The notes beneath the pieces were generated by a model. That model worked only from the letters and a program-made list of their open reading frames with translations. It ran no database searches and was not told the DNA's origin. Source: Flavobacterium ginsenosidimutans (GTDB lineage Bacteria > Bacteroidota > Bacteroidia > Flavobacteriales > Flavobacteriaceae). From it: 64,000 nt of DNA. The stretch lies in NCBI RefSeq assembly GCF_003254625.1, contig NZ_QJRJ01000081.1:248001-312000 (forward strand), read 5' to 3'. This document shows, one piece after another, positions 16,675 through 25,664 of the stretch; the first letter of the stretch is position 1; each line of letters opens with the position of its first letter. The position numbers were made by a program, and so were the translations under genes.

Positions 16675-18081
16675 ATGACGAATAGTTCAAATAAATATAT
16701 TTTACTGGTAATAACAGCCGCACTAATTAGTGCGTGCTCTGTTACCAATAAATACGAACGCCCCACAACTTTAAAAACTGATCAATTGTACCGTGATGAG
16801 TCTTCAACAGATTCGACTTCAATTGCAGATATGCCTTGGAATACTGTTTTTAAAGATGAAAAACTGAATGCTTTAATTCAAAAAGGATTAGAACAGAATT
16901 TGAATCTGAAAAATGCAATTGAGAATATTGTGCAGGCAAGAGCTTCTTTGCGTCAAAGCAAATTGGCTTATTATCCAACATTGCAATTAGATGCTAATGT
17001 TACGCATACAAAACAATCTCAGGCAGGATTAAACTTTCCTTCAGGAATCAACATCAATACTTTAACAACAACTTATAAGTTAGGTGTAAGCACTTCTTGG
17101 GAAATTGATGTTTGGGGAAAACTAAGCAGTTCTAAAAGAGCGGCTTTGGCAACATATTTAGCTTCTGATGCTGCAAAACAAGCAGTTCAAACACAATTGA
17201 TCGCAGATATTGCAAACAATTATTTCTTGTTGTTGGCTTATGACAAACAATTGGAAATTACAGAACAGACTTTAAAAAGCCGTATCGAAAATGTGGCAAC
17301 AATTAAAGAGCTAAAAGAAGGTGCAATTGTAACTGGTGCGGCTGTAGTTCAAAGTGAAGCGAATCAGCATGCGGCGGAAGTTTTAATTCCAGATTTAAAA
17401 CAAAATATACGTGAGACAGAAAACGCTTTAAATATTTTGTTAGGACAAGCTCCTGGACCAATTGAAAGAGGTGTTTTAGGAACGCAGATTATTCCTGAGA
17501 AAATTGCAATTGGTATGCCAGCTCAATTATTAAACAATCGTCCTGATGTCCGCCAAGCGGAATTTAACTTCAGAGTGGCATTTGAGTCGACTAATTTGGC
17601 TAAAACTTATTTCTATCCAAGTTTGACACTTACAGCAAGCACAGGATTTTCAAATTTAGAATTGAAAGATTTCTTTAGTAATTCTATTTTTTATTCGATT
17701 ATAGGAGGATTAACGCAGCCTTTATTCAATAACGGACTTAATAAAATGAGATTGACAACAGCTCAATCCCAACAATTACAGGCATATAATAGTTTCCAGC
17801 AAAGTCTTTTAGTTGCGGGTCAGGAAGTTTCAAATGCTTTGTATTCGTATCAAATGGCTGTTGAAAAAGAAGATTCGAGAGCAAAACAAATTGCAGCTTT
17901 AGAAAAAGCAGTAGACTTTACTCAAGAACTTTTAGAATATAGCTCTGCAACCAATTATACAGACGTTTTAACATCGGAACAAAACCTTTTAGCAGCTCAG
18001 TTAAGTGGAGTAGCAGATAATCTGCAGAAATTACAAGCTGTTATTAATTTGTATAGAGCATTAGGCGGCGGCTGGAAATAG
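16675..18081 (+). CDS. RND efflux outer-membrane factor (NodT/OprM-type lipoprotein)
   Basis: 468 residues with lipobox ALISACSVTNKYERP (Cys near residue 21). Two homologous OEP repeats follow, with landmarks MPWNTVFKDEKLNALIQKGL, YPTLQLDANVT, SWEIDVWGKLSS, and in the second half LLNNRPDVRQAEF and FYPSLTLTASTGF. It forms the outer-membrane exit duct of the pump. It is the last gene of the efflux operon, 18 bases after the permease. Confidence 0.93.
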   Translation: MTNSSNKYILLVITAALISACSVTNKYERPTTLKTDQLYRDESSTDSTSIADMPWNTVFKDEKLNALIQKGLEQNLNLKNAIENIVQARASLRQSKLAYYPTLQLDANVTHTKQSQAGLNFPSGININTLTTTYKLGVSTSWEIDVWGKLSSSKRAALATYLASDAAKQAVQTQLIADIANNYFLLLAYDKQLEITEQTLKSRIENVATIKELKEGAIVTGAAVVQSEANQHAAEVLIPDLKQNIRETENALNILLGQAPGPIERGVLGTQIIPEKIAIGMPAQLLNNRPDVRQAEFNFRVAFESTNLAKTYFYPSLTLTASTGFSNLELKDFFSNSIFYSIIGGLTQPLFNNGLNKMRLTTAQSQQLQAYNSFQQSLLVAGQEVSNALYSYQMAVEKEDSRAKQIAALEKAVDFTQELLEYSSATNYTDVLTSEQNLLAAQLSGVADNLQKLQAVINLYRALGGGWK

Positions 18082-18275
18082 TATTTTGATTTCTTAAAAT
18101 TGTACGTTTGTCGCTACAATTGTGCTTTTGGTCTAAATTTTATTCTATAATGATAAATTGTATTTACTTTTGATTCATCCAAAAACGGATAAGTAAATAT
18201 GTGAGTTAGTAATCGTTCCACATTGATCATTTTATATCCAATATTATGGTCGCTATTAAAAGAAAACATGACTTA

Positions 18276-18306
18276 AAAATGCCTCAGAAATGAGGCATTT
18301 TTTTTA
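18276..18306 (+). terminator. Rho-independent terminator downstream of the efflux operon
   Basis: Arms AAATGCCTCA and TGAGGCATTT followed by a T run. It lies about 195 bases past the efflux stop; the rest of the gap 18082-18436 shows no gene. Confidence 0.8.
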
Positions 18307-18436
18307 AAAGCTATGTCGGTAAAAAGGCACTATTCGTCGATTAGTTCAGCGGTTCTGTATAATGAATGCTATAAGCTTAAATATTGGCATTAATTTCGAT
18401 TAATATCTACTAAAATTAATATTTAATTCTAAAGAC

Positions 18437-18940
18437 ATGAAAAAGTTAGTATTCGCCTCAGTGCTATTTATGAGTGTATTTTTTGCTCATGCCCAACAAG
18501 TTTCAATCAATGTTAACATTGGTACTCCTCCAAATTGGGGACCACAAGGTAACGACGACAGCAGATATTACTATTTGCCAGACATTGATGTGTATTATGA
18601 TGTAAATCAAAGTGTATTTATCTACGAGAGCAACGGAAAATGGGCTCGTGATAAAAAACTTCCTGCAAATTACAGACAATATGATTTGTATTCAGGCTAT
18701 AAAGTGGTTTTAAATGATTACAAAGGAGATACTCCTTATAAATATCATGCAAAACACAGAGCGAGTTATCCAAAAGGTTACCAAGGAAAACCTCAAAAAA
18801 ATAGAGGAGAAAAACCAAAAGGTAACAATGGAAACCAGAATGGAAACAGCAAAGGGAATAATAAAGGAAAAGAAAATAATAACTCCAAACAACAGTCATC
18901 AAACAAAGACCACGATCACTCTAATGGAAAACACCATTAA
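18437..18940 (+). CDS. Secreted protein with a basic Asn/Lys/Gly-rich tail
   Basis: 167 residues with a signal peptide ending FFAHAQQ (about residue 19). A short globular part (about 20-105) is rich in Tyr and Asp (YYYLPDIDVYYDVNQSVFIYE) and resembles small exported Flavobacterium proteins of unknown role. The last 55 residues are low-complexity Lys, Asn, Gly, Ser and His, ending in HDHSNGKHH, which could bind polyanions or metal. It lies alone between two terminators. I do not recognise a named function. Confidence 0.7.
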   Translation: MKKLVFASVLFMSVFFAHAQQVSINVNIGTPPNWGPQGNDDSRYYYLPDIDVYYDVNQSVFIYESNGKWARDKKLPANYRQYDLYSGYKVVLNDYKGDTPYKYHAKHRASYPKGYQGKPQKNRGEKPKGNNGNQNGNSKGNNKGKENNNSKQQSSNKDHDHSNGKHH

Positions 18941-18959
18941 TCTTAAACACGACTAAAAG

Positions 18960-18987
18960 AAAACGCCTCCAATTGGAGGCGTTTTTG
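18960..18987. terminator. Rho-independent terminator between convergent genes
   Basis: Arms AAACGCCTCCAA and TTGGAGGCGTTT with a T run; it can serve the secreted-protein gene and the leftward symporter operon. Confidence 0.85.
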
Positions 18988-19007
18988 ATTTATATATATA
19001 TCAAAAT

Positions 19008-20312
19008 CTATTCTGAAACTGCTTTTACTTTATGTCCGTAAGTTCCGAAAGAAAGAATAATCAAAAAGCAGATTAACGGAATAATATATCCTGACTGAAT
19101 ATCATCATGATTCATGTCGATTAGAGTTCCCATTCCGTAAGGAATAATCGCTCCACCAACAATTGACATTACTAACCAAGAAGACCCTGTTTCTGTATTC
19201 GATTTTAAGCCTTTAATTCCCAAAGAGAAAATAGTTGGGAACATAATTGACATAAAGAACCCAATTCCTCCAAGTGCATAAATTACCACAATTCCAGAGC
19301 CATAGATTGCTACTAGACAAAGTAAAACGCTCATTACGCAATAGATAGAAAGCAAAACATAATCTTTCACAAACCTTAAAAAGAAAGTTCCAATAAAACG
19401 TCCCGCCATAAAAAGGAAACCATAAATTCCTAAGTAATATCCAGCTGTTTTTTCGTCTAATCCAGCTCCTTGCTGTGCAATTCTGATAAAGAAACTTGTT
19501 ATGCAAACCTGCGCACCAACATAGAAAAATTGCGCTGCAACTCCCCAGCTTAAATGTCTAAATTTTAAAACGGAGAAAAAACCTGGTTTAATTTCAGCCT
19601 CAGCGTGAGTAGCTTTCATAGAAGGCAATTGCACAAAATAGAATACAATTGCTACTAAAACCAAAATGCTTCCCAATACAATATAAGGCATTTTTACAGA
19701 GGCTGCTTCTCCTAATAAATAAGCCGCTTTTTCAGCTTCAGGCATTGCTGCCATTTGTTCTTTTGTATGATTTGTTCCAGAAAGAATAAATAATGAACCC
19801 ACGATTGGCGCTACCATTGCTGCTAATCCGTTGAAAGAAGCAGCTAAATTCAATCTTTTTGAAGAAGATTCAGCTGGCCCTAAAATCGCAGCATACGGAT
19901 TGGCACTGGTTTCTAAAATGGTTAATCCGCAACCAATTACAAACAAAGCAAATAAGAATAATTCATAAGTTCTAGTATTAGCTGCAGGAACAAATAAAAA
20001 TGCTCCAATTGCAAAAACTAATAAACCTGTGATAATACTGTTTTTGTAACCAAACCTTTTAATCAGCATTCCAGCTGGAATTGCCATGATAAAATAAGCA
20101 AAGAATACAGAAGTATCGATAAGAGTAGATTGGCGATTGTTTAATTCGCAAGCTTTTTTCAAGTGCGGAATCAATACAGAATCAAGATTATGGGCCATTC
20201 CCCATAGAAAAAATAGGCATGTAACTAAAATAAAAGGCAAAAGGTATTGATTTCCTTTTCCGCCTTCTGTCGGCACTTCGTGTTGATCGCCAGCTTGGTT
20301 TGTAATTTGCAT
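19008..20312 (-). CDS. fucP: FucP-type sugar:H+ symporter (MFS)
   Basis: A 434-residue, 12-helix MFS protein of the FHS family. FucP-like blocks are FFLWGMAHNLDSVLIPHLKK, IPAGMLIKRFGYK, GLTILETSANPYAAILGP (with the conserved acidic residue in LETSANP), and MSIMFPTIFSLGIKGL. E. coli FucP uses D46 and E135; the Glu is present, while the Asp in NLDSVL seems one position earlier by hand alignment. It likely imports L-fucose or a related sugar. It is the last gene of the leftward arm, 120 bases after the MaoC gene with a palindrome between, and fits the fucose-type enzymes in the divergent arm. Confidence 0.85.
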   Translation of the reverse strand: MQITNQAGDQHEVPTEGGKGNQYLLPFILVTCLFFLWGMAHNLDSVLIPHLKKACELNNRQSTLIDTSVFFAYFIMAIPAGMLIKRFGYKNSIITGLLVFAIGAFLFVPAANTRTYELFLFALFVIGCGLTILETSANPYAAILGPAESSSKRLNLAASFNGLAAMVAPIVGSLFILSGTNHTKEQMAAMPEAEKAAYLLGEAASVKMPYIVLGSILVLVAIVFYFVQLPSMKATHAEAEIKPGFFSVLKFRHLSWGVAAQFFYVGAQVCITSFFIRIAQQGAGLDEKTAGYYLGIYGFLFMAGRFIGTFFLRFVKDYVLLSIYCVMSVLLCLVAIYGSGIVVIYALGGIGFFMSIMFPTIFSLGIKGLKSNTETGSSWLVMSIVGGAIIPYGMGTLIDMNHDDIQSGYIIPLICFLIILSFGTYGHKVKAVSE

Positions 20313-20342
20313 TTTTTAGATAGTTTTTGTTTTTATTTTTTG

Positions 20343-20438
20343 AGGTTCTAAGATTCTAAGTTTTTTCCTTTTGCCACAAAGGCACTAAGTCGCAAAGTAT
20401 TTAAAAACTTAGCACCTTAGAATCTTAGCATCTTAGGA
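20343..20438. repeat. Intergenic palindrome between the MaoC and FucP genes
   Basis: Left arm AGGTTCTAAGATTCTAAG pairs imperfectly with right arm CTTAGCACCTTAGAATCTTA. The right end overlaps the last codons of the MaoC gene. It may act as a processing or attenuation hairpin before the transporter gene. Confidence 0.65.
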
Positions 20439-20876
20439 CCTTTTCTTCACAAGCAATAGATGATCACAAACCAAAACGACTTCACCGCGTTGGTTAATGA
20501 TTTCTACATGCTCTGTGACAGCGCCCAATTCAGGGTTTTTAGCTTCGCCTTTTTCAGAAATAGTGATTTCAGAATGAATTGTATCGCCAATGTGAACAGG
20601 TTTTACAAAACGCATTCTGTCGTAACCTCTTGAAAAAGCTTCTGGATTTATTTCTGATGCAGTCAAACCGATTCCGATACTGAAAACCATGGTTCCGTGT
20701 GCAATCCTTTGGCCGAAAGGTTGTGTTTTACACCATTCTTCGTCCATGTGGTGTGGGAAGAAATCTCCCGTGTGTCCAGCGTGAACTACAAAATCAGTTT
20801 CTGTTATCGTTCTGCCGACCGTTATACGTTTATCGTCGATGGTATAATCTTCGAAAAAAGTCGCTTTAAAATACAT
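20433..20876 (-). CDS. MaoC-like (R)-specific hydratase/dehydratase
   Basis: A 147-residue single hot-dog-fold protein. The hydratase-2 catalytic motif is HTGDFFPHHMD, with the D38-x4-H43 pair equivalent to the Asp/His dyad of R-hydratases. The FGQRIAHGTMVFSIGIGL block is also typical. Known members hydrate enoyl-CoA thioesters. In this operon with two class III CoA-transferases, a CoA-ester substrate is the natural guess. It lies 109 bases downstream of the Gfo/Idh gene. Confidence 0.85.
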   Translation of the reverse strand: MYFKATFFEDYTIDDKRITVGRTITETDFVVHAGHTGDFFPHHMDEEWCKTQPFGQRIAHGTMVFSIGIGLTASEINPEAFSRGYDRMRFVKPVHIGDTIHSEITISEKGEAKNPELGAVTEHVEIINQRGEVVLVCDHLLLVKKRS

Positions 20877-20985
20877 AATTTAATTACTTTTTATTCGTCA
20901 TACTCTTTCAAATAAATGTCAAAATCACGTTTGTTTTGAAGAGGACTAAAATTTTGTTTTTTGGTTTTGAAATATAGTGTTTTAA

Positions 20986-22059
20986 TTACACTTCATCAAA
21001 AGAAATTCCACCATTTTTACTGCTGATGTAGCAAGCTTCTACAACTTTCATTGTGCCTAAAACATCTTGTACGCTGGCAGACAATTTTTCATCAGAACCT
21101 TCTTTATAACGCATCAGATTTGACATTGCGCCAATAAAAGCTTCAGGAAACCAAGAACCTTCCAATTTAACTTCTGTCCATTGGTATTCATTTTCGCCTT
21201 CTTTTACTGGTAAAGCATATTCAAAAACGTCAGGAAGACCGTCGGGATAGTTCATCAGCAAGCCCATTTTTGCTCTAACAGCGCCTTTTGTTCCTTCCCA
21301 TTTTATATAGCTTTCTTCGTGTTTCGGCCCAAAATGATGATCGTGATTAGTATTAATAACCACATGCATATCTTCGCCATAATCTAAAATAATGGTAGAT
21401 CTGCTCGAAGATAATTTTTTAAGAGGATGTTTGGCAGTTTTCGCCATTACACCTTTCGGATTTCCTAGGAAAGAACGAATACAATCGATATAATGAACGC
21501 TATGAAAAAGAATCTCCAATCTTGGATGTTCTTTAATTAACGGAAACAATTCCCAAGGAGTATTTACAGTTACTTTGAATTCAAAATCGTATAACTGCCC
21601 CAAAATCCCTTCGTTGATTAAATAGCGTGCAGCACTTACAAACGAAGCAAATCTTAATTGAAAGTTAATCGCTGCTACCAAGTTTTTTCTTTCGCAAACG
21701 GCTACAATTTCGCGTGCCTGACTTAAATCATTGCCCATTGGTTTCTGAATCAAAACTGCAGCTCCATCAGGCAATTGCTCTAAAATTTCGATGTATTGAT
21801 CAGGTAAAACCGTAATGTCATAAACAGCGTTTGATGGCGCATTTTTAACTGCATCAGCAACACTTTCAAAAACATGGTCGATTTTGAATTCTTTCTGTAA
21901 ATCGTGTGCTTTTGAAATTGTTCTATTTGTAATACCAAAAACTTTAAAACCAGCCATTTCGTAAGCAGGAAGATGCGCATCTTTTACAATGCCGCTTGCC
22001 CCAATAATGATAATTGGCTGTTCTGTTTCAGGTAATAAAGGTTTATATGGAATATTCAT
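20986..22059 (-). CDS. Gfo/Idh/MocA-family oxidoreductase
   Basis: 357 residues. The N-terminal Rossmann part begins late, at PIIIIGASGIVKDAHLPAY (about residue 15). VLIQKPMGNDLSQA replaces the usual EKP motif (QKP here). The C-terminal domain holds HSVHYIDCIR, matching the family H-x3-D dyad. These NAD(P)-dependent enzymes oxidise sugars, sugar acids or inositols. It follows a solute-binding-protein gene by 2 bases and so is translationally linked to the CoA-transferase module. The exact substrate is unknown; a deoxy-sugar derivative fits the context. Confidence 0.87.
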   Translation of the reverse strand: MNIPYKPLLPETEQPIIIIGASGIVKDAHLPAYEMAGFKVFGITNRTISKAHDLQKEFKIDHVFESVADAVKNAPSNAVYDITVLPDQYIEILEQLPDGAAVLIQKPMGNDLSQAREIVAVCERKNLVAAINFQLRFASFVSAARYLINEGILGQLYDFEFKVTVNTPWELFPLIKEHPRLEILFHSVHYIDCIRSFLGNPKGVMAKTAKHPLKKLSSSRSTIILDYGEDMHVVINTNHDHHFGPKHEESYIKWEGTKGAVRAKMGLLMNYPDGLPDVFEYALPVKEGENEYQWTEVKLEGSWFPEAFIGAMSNLMRYKEGSDEKLSASVQDVLGTMKVVEACYISSKNGGISFDEV

Positions 22060-22061
22060 AT

Positions 22062-23285
22062 CTATTCTATTTTTTGAATATTAATCTGTGTTTCTTCTAA
22101 TAATTGTGCCGAAGGAATATCGCTATTAATGGCTTTTAAAACCATATGGTCTATAAATTCGCAAACCTTTGGCCAAATTGGAGTTTGTGGTAATGTCAAA
22201 GCATTTTCGTGAAGCATTTCCAACTTATGATAAAAAGGAATCAAAGTATTGATTTCTTCATCTTTCCAAGTTGATTTTCTGCAGCCAATTCCGCCTTCTT
22301 TCGTCAACAATTTATCGCTTTCAGCAGTCGTGGCAAAACGTAGAAAATCATAAGCCAATTTTTTGTGTTTGCTTCCTGAACCAATGGTGTAAAGCCAATA
22401 GACATTTAAAGATGCCGTTTTATGATTTGGATCGGATGGAAGAGAAGTAATATCAATTTTGCCTTTTACTTTCGATTCTTCAATCACTTCAGCCATTGAG
22501 GCAAATCCGAACCAGTTGATTGCCATTGCAGCTTGTCCTTCGGCGAAAGCCAAACCAGCTTCAACCGAACCAAATTCCTTAGATTTTGGGTGAACGGCAT
22601 TTTTATTATTGACAATTTTTCGATAAAAATCTAAAGCTTGAACTGCTGCTTCGCTATCGATGCAAATTTGATTTTTATTGTTGATTAAAGAACCTCCACG
22701 CGTCCACAATTGCAGGCAGAAGTCAAAGACCATATTGTGTCCATCTGGATAATTGGCAAAAATACTGCCGTATAAATTTTGTTCTGGGCGATTAAAGAAA
22801 GTTGCAATTTCAATAAATTCCTTCCAAGTTTTTGGTGTTGAAAGTTCGTAACCAAATTGCTTTTTGAAATTCTCTTTTTCAGTTTCGTTTTCGAATAAAT
22901 CTTTTCTGTAAATCAAACATTCCGGTCCGTCGTGAAAAGGGAGTCCGTACGTTCCATTATCCAACTTTTGTAAATGCAAAAGCGATTTATGCCAACCGTA
23001 AGGATAATTCTCAGGCGGATTTTCTGCTATAAAAGGATATAAATCTTGAACCGCTTTTTCGTGTACAGCATCAAAAATCCAGTCGGTGTTGATGTGCGCA
23101 ATATCCCATTTTCCTTCTTTTAAGCCTTTCTTAGAAATCGTGGTTTCATACAATTCATGAAGTTTCATTGGAATCATTTCAGATTCAACTTGAATATTAT
23201 TTTGAAGACAGAAAGCGTCCCACAGCTTTTGGAGTGTGCTTTCGAAGGGATCGAATTTTCGAACGGCGATTCTAATTTTTTCCAT
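22062..23285 (-). CDS. Solute-binding-protein-fold protein without a signal peptide (ABC SBP family 1-like)
   Basis: 407 residues with the extracellular sugar-binding-protein fold: FDPFESTLQKLWDAFCLQNNIQVE, GKWDIAHINTDWIFDAV, YGLPFHDGPECLIYRKDLF, TPKTWKEFIEIATFF, GLAFAEGQAAMAINWFGFAS and NVYWLYTIGSGSKHKKLAYDFLRF. The protein starts directly at the first beta strand (MEKIRIAVRKFDPFE), with no signal peptide or lipobox, and no ABC permease or ATPase is nearby. Its start overlaps the stop of a class III CoA-transferase by one base. It is likely cytoplasmic and may present or sense a ligand for the enzymes. It is a distant paralog of the protein at 25661-26809. Confidence 0.82.
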   Translation of the reverse strand: MEKIRIAVRKFDPFESTLQKLWDAFCLQNNIQVESEMIPMKLHELYETTISKKGLKEGKWDIAHINTDWIFDAVHEKAVQDLYPFIAENPPENYPYGWHKSLLHLQKLDNGTYGLPFHDGPECLIYRKDLFENETEKENFKKQFGYELSTPKTWKEFIEIATFFNRPEQNLYGSIFANYPDGHNMVFDFCLQLWTRGGSLINNKNQICIDSEAAVQALDFYRKIVNNKNAVHPKSKEFGSVEAGLAFAEGQAAMAINWFGFASMAEVIEESKVKGKIDITSLPSDPNHKTASLNVYWLYTIGSGSKHKKLAYDFLRFATTAESDKLLTKEGGIGCRKSTWKDEEINTLIPFYHKLEMLHENALTLPQTPIWPKVCEFIDHMVLKAINSDIPSAQLLEETQINIQKIE

Positions 23286-24424
23286 TAACAGTCTATAAAT
23301 TCTTTAATAATTTTCTCGTTGTCTTGACCCAGTTTCGGCGAACCTTTTCCAGAAGTCAGATATTCACCGTCAATTTTTATGGGACAGCGTGTTGTTTTAT
23401 ACGTATATCCGTCAAGCATTTCGACTCGCTGCGTAAAATTCAAAACCTTAAATCCGTCCTCGGCAAATAACTGCTGATAGTTTAAAACTCCTGCGCACCA
23501 AATGTCGGCTGGTTCTAAAATATCCAGCCAAAATTGTGTTTCCTGCGTTTGCAGATGATCGGCAAGAATATTTTTTATTTCGTCTCTAAGCGTAAATTTA
23601 TTTTCAGGGAAAGCCAATAAAGCATCACATTGCAGCAGAGAAGCCAAAACAGGAATCGATCCCATTGCTAATGCTAAATAACCATTTTGGGTTTTGTAAA
23701 TTCCGTATGGCGCACCCAAATAGGCGTGTGCATTATTCGTTTTAGTTCGAACAGGCAATTCTCCTCCGTCATTAAAGAAAGTGGTAATCGTTTCAAATTG
23801 AAAATCAAATGCCGATTCCAGCATACTGACTTGAATTTGTGCGCCAATATTATGAGTTGCTTTTCGGTATAAAGCGGCTAAAATTCCTTGAGCTAAATGT
23901 GCTCCGGCAAGCATGTCAACAATCGACAATCCCATTGGAACTGGACCATCTTCTTGATTTCCGCTTAACCAAGTTAGTGCCGTTAAAGATTGTAAAAGCA
24001 AATCTTGTCCCGGTAAATCTTTCAAATCGGGATGTTCTCCAAAACCTGAAATAGATCCATAAATCACATTTGGATTAATGCTTTTTACGTCATCATAACT
24101 CAAACCAATGCGTTCCATCACGCCGGGTCTAAAATTGTGCATCACAACATCAGCTTTTGCTAATAGTTTTTTTAGTTTTTGGAGCTCTTCTGGCTGTTTA
24201 AAATCAATCGCAAAAGATTCTTTGTTTCTGTTGATGGTATGAAAAACGGACGATTCGCCATTCATAATCAAATCAGAAGTATATAAAGTACGGCAGATAT
24301 CTCCCGTTCCCGGTTTTTCAATTTTTATCACGCGCGCTCCCAAATCGGCCAGACGCAAACTCGCTGACGGCCCCGAAAGAAACTGACTGAAATCTACAAT
24401 TAAATAATCTTCTAATGGTTTCAT
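23285..24424 (-). CDS. Class III CoA-transferase (CaiB/BaiF family), copy 2
   Basis: 379 residues. Family landmarks: LIVDFSQFLSGPSASLRLADLGARVIKIE at the N-terminus, HNFRPGVMERIGLSYD, and the probable catalytic aspartate D170 in SIVDMLAGAHLAQGILAAL (equivalent in position to D169 of formyl-CoA transferase). These enzymes move CoA between carboxylic acids. It is closely related by eye to the transferase at 24522-25664. The stop overlaps the start of the downstream solute-binding-fold gene by one base. Confidence 0.9.
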   Translation of the reverse strand: MKPLEDYLIVDFSQFLSGPSASLRLADLGARVIKIEKPGTGDICRTLYTSDLIMNGESSVFHTINRNKESFAIDFKQPEELQKLKKLLAKADVVMHNFRPGVMERIGLSYDDVKSINPNVIYGSISGFGEHPDLKDLPGQDLLLQSLTALTWLSGNQEDGPVPMGLSIVDMLAGAHLAQGILAALYRKATHNIGAQIQVSMLESAFDFQFETITTFFNDGGELPVRTKTNNAHAYLGAPYGIYKTQNGYLALAMGSIPVLASLLQCDALLAFPENKFTLRDEIKNILADHLQTQETQFWLDILEPADIWCAGVLNYQQLFAEDGFKVLNFTQRVEMLDGYTYKTTRCPIKIDGEYLTSGKGSPKLGQDNEKIIKEFIDC

Positions 24425-24521
24425 GTTGTGTTTAACCGTTTTATCGTTTATTTGTTTAACCGTTAATTCGTCGTTTTGTTTAATACGATTAAACGATTAA
24501 ACAAATAAACGATTCAACAAT
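24425..24521. repeat. Palindromic spacer between the two CoA-transferase genes
   Basis: The 97-base gap is almost entirely an inverted repeat built on ATCGTTTATTTGTTTAA and TTAAACAAATAAACGAT. In RNA it would fold into a long hairpin separating the two mirrored halves of the operon. Confidence 0.65.
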
Positions 24522-25664
24522 CTAGCGAATAAACTCTTTATGTATAATCAAATTATCTTGTCCAACTTTTGGTGCTGCTTTATCACTTAATAAAATCTCA
24601 CCATCCAACTGAATTGGACTTCTGGTGGTTACCAAAGTTTCGCCTTCGGAATTTTTTACGGTTTGTTTCAACTGTAATTCATTTACAAAAGGCTGATTAT
24701 CCAGTTCTTCGTAATTAAAAACTTTTCCGCACCAGATGCCTTCTTTCTGCAAAATTTCGATCCAATAATCAGAAGTTTGGGTTTGAATTCTTTCACTTAA
24801 AATCGTTCTGATTTCGTCGCGTTTTTCAAACCAAAGATGTTTATCCGCAAATGCATTTAAATCCAAACCTAAAGCTTTTCCAATAAAAAGTAAATCACCC
24901 ATTGCAAGAGATAAATAACCGTCCTGCGTTTGATAAACTCCATACGGAGCACTCAGAAAAGCATGCGCACTTCCTTTAATATCACCACGTTCAGGCAGTT
25001 GACCGCCATCATTTAAGAAAGAAGTAATCGCTTCAAATTGCACATCTAGAATAGATTCTAACAAGCTGACTTCTACCAAAACTCCTTTTTTGGTTTTGGC
25101 TCTTTTTAAAAGTGCTGCTAAAATTCCCTGTACAAAATGATTTCCGCACATTAAATCAGCAACTGCCAATCCAAAAGGAACTGGCCCTTGACTTTTACGT
25201 CCGCTTAACCAGCTTAATCCAGAAAGCGATTGTAATAATAAATCTTGCCCCGGTTTTTTTGCCCACGGACCTTCATTTCCGTAACCTGTAATGGTTCCGT
25301 AAATAATTTGGGGATTTATAGAAAGCGTATTTTCAAAATCTAAACCGATTTTTTCCATCACTCCAGGTCTGAAATTATGCGTCATAATATCCGCCTTTTC
25401 GATTAGTTTTTTGATTAAAACCAAATCGTCAGGATTTTTTAAATCGGCTGCAAAAGATTCTTTATTTCTGTTAATCGTATGAAAAAGCAAACTGCTATCA
25501 TCAACAAATAAATCTTTGATGCTCAATTGTCTGCAAGCTTCACCTTTTACAGGACGCTCGATTTTGATGACGCGTGCGCCCAAATCGGCTAGTTTTAAAC
25601 CAGCTGAAGGTCCTGCTAAAAACTGGCAGAATTCTAGAACAACTAATCCTTCTAAAGGTCTCAT
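24522..25664 (-). CDS. Class III CoA-transferase (CaiB/BaiF family), copy 1
   Basis: 380 residues with the same architecture as its neighbour: LVVLEFCQFLAGPSAGLKLADLG, HNFRPGVMEKIGL, and D170 in AVADLMCGNHFVQGILAAL as the likely catalytic aspartate. The paralog has similar blocks (NRNKESFA, KPGQDLLLQSLSGLSWLSG) at the same positions, suggesting tandem duplication and then divergence, perhaps as a heteromer or with two acid substrates. The start codon lies in a 4-base ATGA overlap with the upstream solute-binding-fold gene. Confidence 0.9.
   Translation of the reverse strand: MRPLEGLVVLEFCQFLAGPSAGLKLADLGARVIKIERPVKGEACRQLSIKDLFVDDSSLLFHTINRNKESFAADLKNPDDLVLIKKLIEKADIMTHNFRPGVMEKIGLDFENTLSINPQIIYGTITGYGNEGPWAKKPGQDLLLQSLSGLSWLSGRKSQGPVPFGLAVADLMCGNHFVQGILAALLKRAKTKKGVLVEVSLLESILDVQFEAITSFLNDGGQLPERGDIKGSAHAFLSAPYGVYQTQDGYLSLAMGDLLFIGKALGLDLNAFADKHLWFEKRDEIRTILSERIQTQTSDYWIEILQKEGIWCGKVFNYEELDNQPFVNELQLKQTVKNSEGETLVTTRSPIQLDGEILLSDKAAPKVGQDNLIIHKEFIR

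Noticed and set aside
18714..18956. Lysine-rich frame in another phase of the secreted-protein gene
   Set aside because: It overlaps a gene with a clear signal peptide and only reflects the low-complexity tail.
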